From positions 1,354,001-1,418,000 of the forward strand of contig NC_089731.1 of NCBI RefSeq assembly GCF_035083965.1: DNA of 64,000 nt, given 5' to 3'. The number at the start of each line of letters is the position of its first letter. Positions within the stretch are counted from its first letter, which is position 1. A model generated the notes under the pieces. That model saw only the letters and a list, made by a program, of their open reading frames with translations, searched no databases and was not told where the DNA came from. This stretch comes from Branchiostoma lanceolatum (Eukaryota > Chordata > Leptocardii > Amphioxiformes > Branchiostomatidae). Both the position numbers and the translations under genes were made by a program. This document shows, piece by piece, positions 20,326 to 32,130 of this stretch.

Positions 20326-20898
20326 GGCCGAGTGAGTTATGTCGCCTAGGGAAGATCGCGCTCGAGAGACGATTTTCCTCGCATCTTTCTTACTCCAAGA
20401 AGTCTGCGAATTACATTACATTACATTACATGTAAGAACCCAGCACACTTATCGAGAAGAGTATGGGCGACCCAATGTGTTTGATGCAGTTGCACGAACA
20501 GCCCGAGATTATATGGATGAGGGTTACTTTACATTTCATTTGGGAAAAATTTCTCCAATTTTTTTTTGTAATTAGCAATGAAAGGATTTGTTTCGGCCCG
20601 CCCTCCCCACATGATCATCAACCTTTGCACACGGCACGGTCGGAGTTCTTAGTTTTGAGGAGAGAGGGTCGGTGGTGTTTTCTGTCTCTCCTGGCTTGAA
20701 AAGCTTGACCCACCTCCACCCCTGCTCCACCTTGAAATTAAACTGATTACTTATAGTTTTCTTATGATATTAGAAGTAGTTCCTTGTGCCAAGAGGCCCT
20801 CTGTTTTGTAGGCTTGAATAAACTTTTCACAGCCGATAATCAATACAACGACGAGCCTGAGGCACGGCGGAAGATTCAAGTGAATGATCGATGAATGG

Positions 20899-21749
20899 TT
20901 TATTGATTACAAGTGCTACAAGGCAGCTACAAGCTGAATTGCGTACATTGTATAGTATCTTATAAAACGCAAAGAAAATACAACTGACGTCTTGGACGTA
21001 CATTTTAAGACCAACATTAAAGCTTAGAATGTTCAGATCACCAGATTACAAGTTCGATTCTCCATATTTCTAGACCCACACCTGTCAGTAAAAAACTAAG
21101 TGAGCCGTGAGTGCCACTTTTGCAATTTGCAAGTACAGAACAAAAATGCAAAGTTTTTAAGTTTGACGGGACTAATCTCTGCCGCGAATGCCTTTAATCT
21201 GAATATGGCGAAAACACAATGACGTCATTAAACCAGAAACCTGGTGCTCAATCATAAAATCTTAACAAAATCATAAAACTGGTATACAATAAAAAAAACG
21301 TACACATTTTGTATATATAATCGTAAAACTGCTACTGTGTACAATAAAAAAGTGATACCCAATCAGTAGACTTCTATCCAGTCAGAAAACTGGTATACAA
21401 TCAGAAAACTGCTATACAGTCAGAAAACCAGTATATAACCAGATAAAAAACATACAATAAAAAATATACATTCAGAATACCATTACACAGTAAAAACTGG
21501 TTCACATTCAGAAAACTGTTATAAGATCAAAAAAGGCCTATTTAATCAGAAAACAGAGATACAATCAGCAAAAGGGAAATAATGCAGCTTCATCTGAGTT
21601 CCAATGCTATTTTCTGGTAAACAAATTAGTGAGAATATTTACTGATCTGACCCATTAAAGTTATTCCAGTTGCCACGTCTTACTGGTTAGTTTTACTGTG
21701 GATAGCCGGAAAGCCGCTGTATGGTGGTTGCGAGAGCTCCGCCTGTCGC
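20899..21749 (-). other. probable 3' UTR of the C-type lectin gene
   Basis: AATAAA on the minus strand (plus 20899-20904) is the first candidate signal, about 850 bases beyond the stop codon. At about 21270-21570 the UTR contains a degenerate 20-bp tandem repeat of the type CAATCAGAAAACTGGTATA. Confidence 0.45.
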
Positions 21750-23327
21750 CTATGGACATCCTGGAGAAAAGGAGGAGAATAAGTGGTGACGAGATGTGGA
21801 ATGGCGTGCATATAACAATTAAGAACAGTGATGGTCTAGCGTGCTTAATGTGGTGGAAATGGTAGGGCTATATAAGTACCTGGGGCAGCCTGGCATATGA
21901 AGCGAAACTCCCAGTAGCATTCTGTGTCTTGCCACTTGTCGTAGGGTGGCCTCGGGGCTCCGCCATAAATAACACAATCTTGGTTGCCCTGGTTGTCTGG
22001 TTGTCCCGGAGCCCAGAAGGTGTAAGTCCCAAGTGCAGAACCATCCACCCACTCAAAGCTCCCCTCTTCGCGCTGATCGTGCAGGCCGAACCAGAAGGGC
22101 TTATGGACGCGCACGGACTTACACAACGAAATCAGGAAGGCGTTGGTCTCAGCGTCGCGGGGCATGGCGAGGGTGCCCCCGTCTACACCACAGGTCGCGG
22201 CCGCATCGCTGAAGCTCTTCTCTGTGTTGAAGGCCTTGTAGCAGGTGCCACGCCACATTGTGTAACCATAGGAACAAGCTGCTGGGAAAAAATGTTCGGC
22301 TCAACAACAGACGTAGGGATAGACATTGGTGATATTGAAAATGTTATAGAATTCACTGACGAATAATAATATTCACTTCATCAGAAGAATATATCTCCCC
22401 ATCAGGTTTAGTAGTTTTATTTGATATCATCATAACTAATAACTAAAATATAAGACAATAAAACACTATATATTATACATATTATAATCAATGCAAATCA
22501 TCCTGAAACCCAGCTCACCTTGCGTCTGATTCATCTCGTGAAGACGCTGCTCTAAGGCGGCGGTTCGGTTTCGCTCCTTGTCCAGGTCTCGCTTCAATGC
22601 GCCAACAGTGCACGTGGTGGACAGTTGGCGCATGTCGTCTAGGTCGCGCTTCAAGGCATCAAAAGCGGTGGACAGTTGGTGCAGGTCATCTTGGTTGCGC
22701 TTCAAGGCGTCAACAGTGGTGGACAGTTGGCGCATGTCGTCTAGGTCGCGCTTCAAGGCATCAAAAGCGGTGGACAGTTGGGGCATGTCGTCTTGGTTGC
22801 GCTTCAAGGTGTCAACAGTGGTGGACATGACATCTTCGTCACGCTTCAAGGCGTCAACAGTGGAGGACAGTTGGCGCATGTCGTCTAGGTCGCGCTGCAA
22901 GGCGACAACATTGGTGGAGAGTCGAGATATTTCCTATAGACGAAAGTCCGAATGTGAGGAAAAAATTAACGAAACAGCAGAAATTTTGAACTTGACAGTG
23001 TCTAAAAATGACGTTTTCAGGAAAGAATGATTTTAACTTAAAACAGGATCTGAGATAGAAGATTGTTTACATCTTTCAATATGAACGTCAGAGGGGCGAG
23101 TCCCATAGCGGCCAGACTTATCAGCACCGCTATGCCGGCGGCCACGCAGCTGCGGTGGGAGCGGATGAAGCTACAGAGAGCACGGCGGCCACTTGCTTCA
23201 CCTGGGACGGGGTACGTGCGGTCTGTTTGAAAACACGACATATCAAAACAAGTATTGATGAGGAGAAACATGATCCGCGAGCTTCTTACTGAATGAAAAT
23301 CATCATCATCATCACCATCATCATCAC

Positions 23328-23368
<41 letters not shown>

Positions 23369-26300
23369 GGAGAAAATGGTGGTAGAAGCTAGTTTGTTAA
23401 TCATTAAGTTGATGACTTTAAGTCTGCTCAGTGGCCTCACTAGCTGTATAGTTGTGCATGTGCATCTACATGTACACAGTTTGACACAATAGCAAGGTGT
23501 TGAGTTTACGTGCAGTGTTAAATGTAAAAGTATTGCCTTTACCAAGAAAGTTATGTTTATGTAGCGTTTGGATGTGTCTGTGTGTGGGTACGAATGTGTT
23601 TGTGTGTGTGTATGTGTGTGTGTTGTGAGTGTGTGTGTGTGCATGAGTGTGTGTATATATGTGTGTTTGTGAGTGTGAGTGTGTGTGTGTGAGTGTGTGT
23701 GTGTGTGTGTGCATGAGTGTGTGTATATATGTGTGTGTTTGTGAGTGTGTGTGTGTGTGTGTATGAGTGTATATGTGTGCATGTTACCGTCTGCCGTGGA
23801 CGTGTCAGCATCACTCCCGGAAGTGACATCATCACTCCCGGGAGTGCCAGCGGATGTTCTCTCTTGTGACATATCATTATCGGCATCTTCTTCCTCGTGT
23901 ACCACGGCATATGGCTCGGTGCTAGCTTCATTGTCAGCATCAGCATCTTCGTCTGGATGCCCAACAGCGGGTGGCTCCATGCTAGCTGGTCGTAGGTCAG
24001 GATCCGTGTTCTGGTCCTCTTTCCCGTATACCGGGCTGGACTTGTCTTGTGCGGCTGGTGCGTTCGGGGGCCACTGGTCGTATGTGTGCTCGAACTCGTG
24101 GTTTGACGGTGGCCTCGTGTGCATGGCACTGACCTCCTCGGGAACAACCGGATCCGTGCGGTCTTTTTTTGAAGAAAAAAAAAGAGCTATCAAAACAAGA
24201 ATTGCTTTTCAAAAAAGATAGCGCCGTGACCATTAGAAAATGATGATGATGAAATAGTTGTAGAAGTTAGTTTGTTAAAGATTTTAAGTGCACGGTGCAT
24301 GTTGAACTAGGATATCTATAGATTCTATATTGAATGAGTGTCCCTGATTGTGTTGTAAATGGTGGAAAATGGCCGAGGAGTAGCGGTAATTGGAAACAGA
24401 AGGAAACAAATACTATCTAACATACATGTATAAATAGCAAACCGATCTTGTCGATATAAGAATTACAATTGCTTCTTTAAAACTATTAAACAACATTGGT
24501 TCGGGTCACATTTGACGCATTGAAACTAAATATCTTCTTTCATTCACTCATTCACTCGTGACCCATCTTATTTCATGAAACATAATAATAACTTTATTGC
24601 ACAACAATTGTACAAGGTACAGAGTATGGCATTCACAGGTACATAGATAACATTCTACTAGGCTAATCCGTCTATCTTATACAATATGCTGTACTAGTCT
24701 ATCTTATACAATATGGTGTAGTAGTATGGGATGACAATGGGATTTTACAATCATTGGAGGAGTTTCTTACGTCTAGACATTCTTTGATATATTTTCCAAT
24801 GTATACCATGCATGGGTTGTCACATGTCATTATGTACTTAAATTTGCTATTTAAGTCCATTGAGACATACTACATGCCTATCGCTGGAATACCCTCATCT
24901 TGTGATTGCAAATATCTATAAAGCTTTACCTGTCATTGAGCCGTACAAAGCGTTGGGTATGTTCGCAGCGGCGTCTGCAAGGGACCGCCAATCAGTCTGT
25001 GGCTGCTGCATGGGTGTGGCGCCTGGAGGAAAATTACAAAAGTAAAATGGCGCCGACGGTATGCATTTAGGATTATGATAGTCTCTGTAAGATTTTATGA
25101 AACCAAAGTACAACATTTCGTTACAAATACATATATATTATTGTTAACAATGATAGTACTATTTCAGCAAAAAGCACACACGCGTTTGCGGCAAATCGTC
25201 ACCTTTCTCCTGTTATTGTACATACCAAACAAAATAATTCTTCAGACTTCAGTTTTTATGTCTAATGGTAATCCAATTATTAATAGAAAGTTTATTACAA
25301 TTTCCTGCCCGTGGGCTAATTGCAAGTACATGTACATGTAATAACACAGAGTGGACGGATAGACAATAATGAACAGTATAACAAATGACTTGAGTCTTAA
25401 CTACTGACACTTAGTTCTAACTTATTGGTTTCGACTTCTTTTTCCAAGACAGTGGAAGACGAATGATCCCACTTTTTCTGTAATGTGTGGGTTTTGTGAT
25501 GTTAAGAGAAGAGTAGTTTTCTTTTCGTCTGAAAACGTGGAGAAATTAGGATGAAATATGGTGGCCTATTGAAACAGCTCATTTCTTTCGTGGTCGTAGA
25601 ATGGGCAACTTGAAATAAAATGTGTTTCATCTTCCACCTAGTTTGACATGCAGTATTTACAAGTTCTCTGGAACACGGTTAAGGTCTTGTACCGCCCTTT
25701 CTCAATTTCAAGGGGATGGGTACTAATTCTAATTCTATTTTCTAATGATAATAGCGTCACAGTAAACATAGCAACCAGTTCAAAAACTAGCACTGAGATT
25801 CGTGGAATACATTTCTAATGTAACTTGATGAAGATAAATCAGTGGTTAATCTGAAATTTTGTGATGTTTCAATATTTTCTCTTACGGTTTTTCATAATTA
25901 GGTTTTGCATTATTTTGATTTTATTTGAATTGCAACGGTGCAATACACGTGGAACACAGGCAGCTATTGCTGATGTCATGACCCAGACACATAATGTACC
26001 CGTTTTTACACTTGGGTGGAGTAAGGGAAGTTGTGTAAAGTGCCTTTTCCCCTAGGGCACAAGCTCGATGGCGTCAGAGGATTCGAACCCGGGACCGCTG
26101 GGCCGAAACCCCCGCCGTTGCGCCACACGACCCCACATTGAACTGCGATGCTGGGTCCCAAACTAGCCATGTTTTCAGCCAAGCACTCTCACTCGTCTCG
26201 ATAACTGTGCCGAATTCTTTTACGTGCAGAGCTTTGACGACCGAGGACTACCTTAACGCCTGATTTTTCCCATATATGGGCATTTCTTCACAATCCGAAA

Positions 26301-27086
26301 TGGCGGACCAGCAAGATCAATTACCACTTGCACCCTAACCCCCCCCCCCCCTCCCGGATAAAAAACAATCGTCATTAAGTTTCGTCTTTTAGGCTTCATG
26401 CCCGGCCCGAAAAGGTAAAAGGAGAACAACAAGCAAGGTGATAAGTAATTTTAAATCTTACATCTATCATTACATAGATTTTGACAAACAAGCCCCTGAC
26501 ACGTCCAGTAATAGAGAGAAGATATTTTCACAAACATATTTACTGTAAATGCAGATATTCGTGGTGGTTTTATGTCCGCCATTTTCGCGATGGACTTTCA
26601 GCGCGAACTTATTTTTTTTCAAACCTTTGTTTATTCATGACAAGATCAAATCGGCACGTAGGCCGCTTTTCATTGAGATCATGAGGGAAGAGGTGAGGGT
26701 CAGATACAATATAACAGAGATACACAGTAATTTGAGTCCTAACAACTCCTATCAACATATATCATCACATATTTATGGTACAACAATATACAATTGCTAC
26801 AACATACAACATATAGTAGGGTGAAGCTGGTTCATGGTCCGTGTACGTCCATTCGTTCATTTCCGTTACGTCAAGAGTCTCTTAAAGGAAGTCAGAGACT
26901 TCAGAAGTCAGAGACTTCGCCGCGAAACTTTCTGCCCATCTATGACTGTAGCGCTACTATTGTTTCAAACGCGAACCAACGCGAACGCTCCATTTTCTCT
27001 CTACCGCGAAATAAAAAGCACGCAAACTTAAATGCGTTTACAGTACCTGTGTCACCAGTCTGGGACTGCTGTTGCCCTCCCGGCAT
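21750..27086 (-). CDS. type II membrane C-type lectin (complete, seven exons)
   Basis: Coding exons: 27086-27047, 25022-24930, 24162-23788, 23222-23071, 22933-22519, 22278-21880, 21760-21750. Phases agree throughout and the product is 494 aa. Layout: a cytosolic N-terminus of about 190 residues starting MPGGQQQSQTG, with an N-A-L-Y motif (Tyr40) and a long Asp/Glu-rich exon; a TM helix at about 193-217 (CVAAGIAVLISLAAMGLAP); a coiled-coil neck at 221-358 with 17-residue repeats of DALKRDLDDMRQLSTTV type; a CTLD at 360-491. The CTLD has its cysteines, WFGL, a QPD sugar motif (451-453) and WQD (474-476) where WND is usual. QPD points to galactose-type ligands, if calcium binding survives. The protein ends PGCP, encoded by an 11-base last coding exon. 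It is likely a cell-surface recognition receptor that oligomerises through the neck. Confidence 0.9.
23303..23368. repeat. CAT trinucleotide repeat
   Basis: About 20 CAT units lie in lectin intron 3. Confidence 0.9.
23592..23772. repeat. GT dinucleotide repeat, imperfect
   Basis: Long GT runs with TGAG and TATA interruptions lie just past the donor of lectin exon 3 (on its transcribed strand, a CA-rich intron start). They create long His/Thr open frames that are not coding. Confidence 0.9.
24575..24770 (-). mobile_element. probable LINE-type 3' end
   Basis: On the minus strand the stretch ends with AATAAAGTTATTATT after a segment containing GTACCTTGTACAATTGTTGT. This resembles a retrotransposon 3' end followed by a short tail. 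The assignment is weak. Confidence 0.35.
25985..26340 (-). mobile_element. tRNA-derived SINE, minus orientation
   Basis: On the minus strand a tRNA-like head begins near 26137 (GGGGTCGTGTGGCGCAACGG) with a B box in GGTTCGAATCC. It is followed by AAAGGCACTTTACAC and GGGTACATTATG-type tail sequence. The adjoining 26150-26340 carries the CTTTTACGTGCAGAG module seen in other copies. Confidence 0.75.
26535..27050. mobile_element. degenerate TACTGTAAATGC element fragments
   Basis: TTTACTGTAAATGCAGATATTCG at the left, AACGCGAA-rich sequence, and AAATGCGTTTACAGTA at the right match the ends of the element at 56675-56858. Its right end reaches the donor of lectin exon 1. Confidence 0.5.
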
Positions 27087-27419
27087 GGTGCGACTTGTCA
27101 GGTTTCTGGACAGCGAAAAATAAGCCCTACACCAGGCGGGGTCGCGAAACACACTGTGAAATATTGTCTTAGCTCAAGAAATTTAGAAACCAGAGATGAA
27201 AGAAAATCATATTGAGTGGGTGGCAAACATCACACGTTGTCCAGGCGAGACAAATCATGTCGATACGTAATCGTTTTATTTGTTTATTTGTTACATATTG
27301 AAAAAAAAACACTTTTGAAAACAACCTTTAAAGATTTTTTTTACCATGTTCGGAAAACTATAAGCTTTACTGCATTAATTTAAACATGCACCCATAGGAG
27401 AAAAACACTCCTATATATA

Positions 27420-27766
27420 TGATGATGATGATCCACTGTGTTCTGCGGCTCAGAGGTTGTGGAAATAACCTCTGGCTGCATTCAGTCTTCCTTCATTTCT
27501 TTCCACTGTGCCTTCTTTCCTGCGAGCTGCCGTAGCTCTCTGAGTTTCTTTGCTGTTCCATCCTTTGCTGTTCTTAGGTCTCCAATTCCTTTGTTCTTGG
27601 GGTCTGTTTTGAGGACACTTAGTAGGTTTGTGCAATGCTTTCCTTTCCTGGCCTTGTATTTGTTACACCCCACTGTAGCAAATTCTAGTGCCTTTTGTGC
27701 TGGGGTGTCTTCGGGCATGCGGAGGATGTGCCCAAGCATGCACCACCTTAGGTGGTGAACTTTCAC
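27420..27766 (-). mobile_element. non-LTR retrotransposon, C-terminal fragment of ORF2
   Basis: The minus-strand frame reads LRWCMLGHILRMPEDTPAQK, then a KARKGKHCTNL stretch and ends in GKKAQWKEM, the familiar C-terminal RWxGHxxRMP domain of reverse-transcriptase ORFs. The 3' end terminates in ATC/ATG repeats at 27420-27433. Shorter 3' copies are at 15446-15490 and 45560-45700. Confidence 0.85.
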
Positions 27767-28049
27767 TGATATAGTGAATAGGACACAATTTCATCTGGGC
27801 TTACGAGTAGACAAAGCTGACCCTACGCTGACCTCTGCGTCAAAACGCGTTTGGGGCACTCCTACAACAAAGCAGGCTCGCCTCCCGTAATTACTCTTGT
27901 TTTTTTTTATTGGTCCGAAATTACCCGCAATGGCAGCCTTTCTAGCGCTGATTTGATGCAGGGTTTACAGGTTTCACACAATACGCAACATATCTTATCC
28001 ACACTTGCATTTTGTGGAATTGTCGCAAGGGTCCGGGCGGCTGCCATTC

Positions 28050-28235
28050 GGCGTCAGGTGACCTCAATACGACCTTCCCCAACCGAAGTCAGGTACCCAT
28101 TTACACCTGGGTGGAGTGAGGAAAGTCGTGTAAAGTGCCTTTCCCAAGGGCACAAGATCGGTGACATGACAGGATTCGAACTCGGGACCTCTTGGTTCTG
28201 AGCCGAACGCTCTGCCGTTGCGCCACACGACCACA
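28050..28235 (-). mobile_element. tRNA-derived SINE, minus orientation
   Basis: The tRNA-like head starts at about 28235 (GTCGTGTGGCGCAACGGCAG). The B box reads GAGTTCGAATCC, followed by the conserved GGGAAAGGCACTTTACACGA and GGTGTAAATGGGTACCTGAC tail. This is the best-preserved copy in the window. Confidence 0.85.
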
Positions 28236-29114
28236 AATTCTGTCCTTATTAACGTAACTCTTCACATGAAAAAAAACACACAAAAATTCGCAACCTTAAA
28301 TGTGGTCAAGCATTTCTTCATTGTTGCTTAACCTATTCCATAGTATGACATCAGCTATCTTTCTGCCGTAAATAAGAAAAAAAAAATTGAAAAGCTAATA
28401 CTTAAGCCAAGGACGAATGTGTGTGAGAGAACAAAAATGAAGAATCTATTGTTCGGTATACCGTACCATGTTTAGTTATTTGTCCAACATTCATGACCAC
28501 TTTTATAATGAAGGGAGCTTTTTTTGTCAAACTATTTTTATTCGCGCGCTCGCATCAGTTTTGGGGTTCCCAGAGGATGTCATCTATATAATCAAACCAA
28601 CCTGGCCTAATTGTAAAATAACAGCTTAGTAGCTGAACCTGTCAATCATTAAAAGCCCTCAGACTCAGCTGACACCGCTTTACAGATACAATACACACAG
28701 GGTCGTCTTTTGAAACCAGTTTTATTATCATTCAATTTATAACATTATCACATTTATCATATTTAAACATTCACCGTCATCCCTTTGCCTTCTCAGACGT
28801 ACACGTATATCTTATATATATTCTTATAAAACTCTTAAAACTATCATAAAACTATTTAATTCTACTTGAATGATTTTCTCCACCAAAATCCCCTTATAAG
28901 ATTAATGATAGGATTTGATACATCAGTGGGCACAAGATTTTCAGTCTCGAAATTTTTCTTTCAGTTGTGATATTTCAACGTTTGGCTATGCGTCTTGCGA
29001 AAACCTGCGACGTTTTTCATCAGATAAAGCCACGGGTCTGTCACGGGTATTTCTAGGATGAAAATAGTCTTTCACACGATCACGAGGGGAATCTACCTGC
29101 CAACGTTTGGGTAT

Positions 29115-29285
29115 GGCATTATGGGGTCGTGTGGCGTAACATCAGGGTGTTCGCCCCAGAACCAAGCGGTCCTGGCTTCGAATGTCACTGGCGCCACGCA
29201 CCGATGTTGTGCCCTTGGGAAAGGCACTTTACACGACTTTCCTCACCTCACCTCACCCCGGTGTAGAAATGGGTATATTGTTCTC
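29115..29285 (+). mobile_element. tRNA-derived SINE, plus orientation
   Basis: GGGGTCGTGTGGCGTAACAT, a B-box-like GGCTTCGAATG, and GGGAAAGGCACTTTACACGA then GGTGTAGAAATGGGTA match the copy at 28050-28235. Confidence 0.85.
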
Positions 29286-29579
29286 TGCACGTGGCACTGT
29301 TGAAATAAGTTATGAAAAACTTTGTCACGTCGTCCTTGTCTGTCACAAAAAGTATCAAAAAAACGTTTGGGTAGTCCTGCTACCTCCCCCAGGGCAATGA
29401 CGTCAGGATCTACTCCCCACTGATATATCTTCAGTCATTATTACCCTGAGGAACGTAACAGGCGAACCATGAAAACTTTGGCATGTAGATTCTTTATAGT
29501 GGTCGCTTGAAATTTTAGACCCATGGTTTTATCTGTTGGAAAAACGTGGTAGGTTTTCGACAGATACATAGCCAACCGT

Positions 29580-29662
29580 AGCCTGGATGCCATCCGATTA
29601 CTACCTATTTTTTAGGGTAGAGAGAGCAGGCGCCCCGGTAGTAATAGGATGGCACCCAGGCT
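29580..29662. mobile_element. small fold-back element
   Basis: TAGCCTGGATGCCATCC is mirrored by GGATGGCACCCAGGCTA, the same terminal family as 8227-8354. Confidence 0.7.
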
Positions 29663-29888
29663 AAGCCAACCGATGAGATATCACAAATGAAAGAAAAACT
29701 TTGAGCTTTAAGTGGCATATCGAAGACTTTTATAATCTATTTATCGAGCGGCTCCTCCAGCCTCGCTCTCCACCCACACTGCCCTGCACAAAATTCCATC
29801 GACATTTCCACACAGCCCTGAGCTTGGGCAGTCACACCAGACATTGCCACCCAAGAACAGCTACAGCCTTACTATACTAGCTGCACTT

Positions 29889-29962
29889 AAGAATTCACGG
29901 ATCAAATTTTCGACGACCACTGTCGCCTTCATCGGGATCAAAATTTGATCCGTGAATTCTTT
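29889..29962. repeat. perfect-armed hairpin
   Basis: AAGAATTCACGGATCAAATTTT and its reverse complement surround 30 bases of CG-containing loop. It lies 130 bases downstream of the neuropeptide-like stop codon, so within its probable 3' UTR. Confidence 0.7.
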
Positions 29963-30094
29963 AGTGTTGGAAGAAAGTTTAGCACTGTATTACTATAATG
30001 ATTACTACCAACACAGATGAGCTTCAATGATACAACCTAACTGACTCGAACCTGACTCGGATACAATGCTCGGACACGAGCCAACGCCACTTAT

Positions 30095-31222
30095 TTAGCG
30101 TCCCCATTTGTTCCCGCCGCGGGTCCACCCCGGACGGCTCGGGCTGTAGCGCCTCTCCATCCCCGCCTCCTGTACGTCTTCTGGGACGAGAGAAGAAATA
30201 TAAAAGAAGATGTCACTGATATCAAACCGGGGTGAGACAGTGGCACAATTGACAACCATATATGAGATGATAGTTAAAGTCCTCCCACACCAGATGGTGC
30301 ATAGGGCGGTGCCCATCTCCGTTTCAGTAGCCCTTGGGCTACACAACTTTGTGCAATCACTACATACAGCAGGGGGATAGTGAACTCGTAGTGGTGCGTG
30401 TTTGATTACCATACTATTTCCTGATGCACCGGTCTACATGAAAGTGAAAAGCAGTCTATATCAACAATATGTGGAAGAACGTCACGTCACGGGTATGAAG
30501 TAATGATGGGATCTAGCCACCAATACAGAACAGCTCAGACGTACCTTCTGCCTCAGCCTCCTGGTCCTCATCTTCGTCCAGCATGTCTTCATCATCGTCA
30601 ACCTGGTCTCTCTTGTCCATCTCCATCTCCAGTTGTTCTTTAGTACAAGAAAAGAAATACCGAAGATGTCATAAACACTGATAGGTGATAAGTGATATCG
30701 ACAACAATTGTAAATAAGTCTACGACATACAATAAAGTGTACGTCATTGCTATGATAGGATTCAGCCACACAGTACATTACAGCTCAAATGTACACGTGA
30801 CAAGGCAGTCTTGTGGCTAGGGTTGTTGCCTACGACTCCCTAGCAGGTCCGAATGCCGGGCCGTTGGGAAAGGCATTTAACCTTAACAAGTATATTCTAA
30901 CTCGCCTCAGGTTAAAGTGAGTACCTAGCTTCGGTTGGAGAGGTACTCTCGAATGGAACTAAAAGCCGGAGACATCACCGACAAAAGTAGGGCTTCAACC
31001 CGATGTGAGTGGATCAAACAACAGTCCGGTTTCTACAAAACGTGTTACACCTATTGGCGGTTTACAAAATGAACCGAACCTCCTATTCCGACCACCAAGT
31101 CTTCCAGCTCGGCCAGCAGGCCTTGCAGCCTCTCCTCACGCGGAGCAGGGAAGGCCGCGGCGAGCACCAGGCAGCCCAGGAAAAGGACGCACAAGGACAG
31201 CTTCATCTTCGTATGGTACGGT
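30095..31222 (-). CDS. secreted prepropeptide with one dibasic-flanked, C-terminally amidatable peptide
   Basis: The first coding exon follows the acceptor CTTTCCGCAG (exon start 31222, ATG 31206-31204). It encodes a strong signal peptide, MKLSLCVLFLGCLVLAAA, then FPAP. Exon 2 is 30637-30545 (phase 1 both ends): a short segment with a KR site and a highly acidic spacer. Exon 3 is 30180-30095: after EDVQEAGME comes RR, then YSPSRPGWTRGGNKW, then GR and a stop. Gly-Arg-stop is the classic C-terminal amidation signal, so the predicted product is a 15-residue W-amide. The exon 1 donor is ambiguous: GTGAGG at 31139 (81 aa total) or GTTCGG at 31079 (101 aa total), both in phase 1. The W-x6-W-amide pattern resembles protostome myoinhibitory peptides; homology is unproven. 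Confidence 0.75.
30800..30960 (+). mobile_element. degenerate tRNA-derived SINE
   Basis: AAGGCAGTCTTGTGGCTAGG, GGGAAAGGCATTTAACC and GTGAGTACCTAGCTTCGGTT follow the SINE plan. It lies in intron 1 of the neuropeptide-like gene. Confidence 0.6.
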
Positions 31223-31266
31223 CTGCGGAAAGAAATAGGAAATTACATACCATGCACTCATATATC

Positions 31267-31683
31267 AGTGCTGCGTACCGGTACTGTGTACCGGCACTGT
31301 ACCGTAAAAACTGATTAGGTAAAGTTCCAAAATATTGGATCATGAAGTACCGGTACTGTACCGATACAAATTTACACCAAGTATGTGCTTATTTTGTGAC
31401 TGATCTCCTGACCTCATGCAACACCAAACATGACCAAAGTGAAACCTTCGAACAGCGTAACAAATATGCAACAGATCATTCAGGCAGGCCGGGAGTTTTG
31501 ATACCAAGGCCAAGGGAGTTTGACAGTAGGAAACCTAGTTAATATGTTCCTTGAATAAAGATACTGAAATAATTGAAGAAGTTTTCAAATTATTCAGGTA
31601 CAGGTACAGGTCCGGACCTGTGCCTAAACCTCTGTACCGGTACCTTTACCTGTACCTGATGTTACGTTTAGGTACGCAGCACT
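31267..31683. mobile_element. GTACCGGTAC-rich element with inverted ends
   Basis: AGTGCTGCGTACC and GGTACGCAGCACT bound a stretch whose interior matches the hAT-like element at 8668-9097 (CAGGTACAGGTCCGGACCTG). No clear target duplication is visible. It lies just upstream of the neuropeptide-like first coding exon. Confidence 0.65.
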
Positions 31684-31696
31684 ATTGTATATGCAT

Positions 31697-32130
31697 TTAT
31701 GTCATGCCTGGGCCTGATACGGGTGTTCCGGACCGTGTGATAACTATCCGGATCACATAGGGTTCGGGAGGGTTATCACACAGGCTTCCATAGAATATTT
31801 CGAACACATTTCGAACGCGTCGGTTGCGCGGCCGTCGGAAATTCGAATACCGGATTCGGAGATTGGAATCAATGTTGCTACAGTTTCTTGTTCGAGGACA
31901 CAAAACTCCCTCAACTTCTGGCGCATTCCGCATTGAAATGTGTGTTTTCTCGGGTGGGTATGGCCAAGGTATGACATAAATAAAATACAACACGTTGTAT
32001 TCCGCATCACCCTCGGTCCCAGCCCTCCCGCGGGTCGGATCGCCCTCCGGCCTACGGCCGTCGGGCGATCCGACCCGCGGTCGGGCTGGTACCTCGGGTG
32101 ATACGGAATACCCCGTGTTGTATTCTATAT
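31697..32130 (+). repeat. 433-bp composite inverted-repeat unit, copy 1
   Basis: The first part (about 31694-31984) is bounded by ATTTATGTCATGCCT and AGGTATGACATAAAT. The second (31985-32125) is a GC-rich hairpin bounded by AATACAACACG and CGTGTTGTATT. The whole unit recurs in reverse complement at 51400-51832 with very few differences, and open frames on both strands are conserved between the copies. Confidence 0.85.

Noticed and set aside
23366-23787. His/Thr-rich extension of the lectin exon 3 frame
   Set aside because: It is intron sequence. A good donor (GTAAC at 23787) precedes the CA-rich microsatellite and gives exact phase match to the TM exon.
28050-29285. tRNA genes
   Set aside because: A- and B-box-like sequences are present, but no acceptor stem closes and the same SINE tail follows each head.
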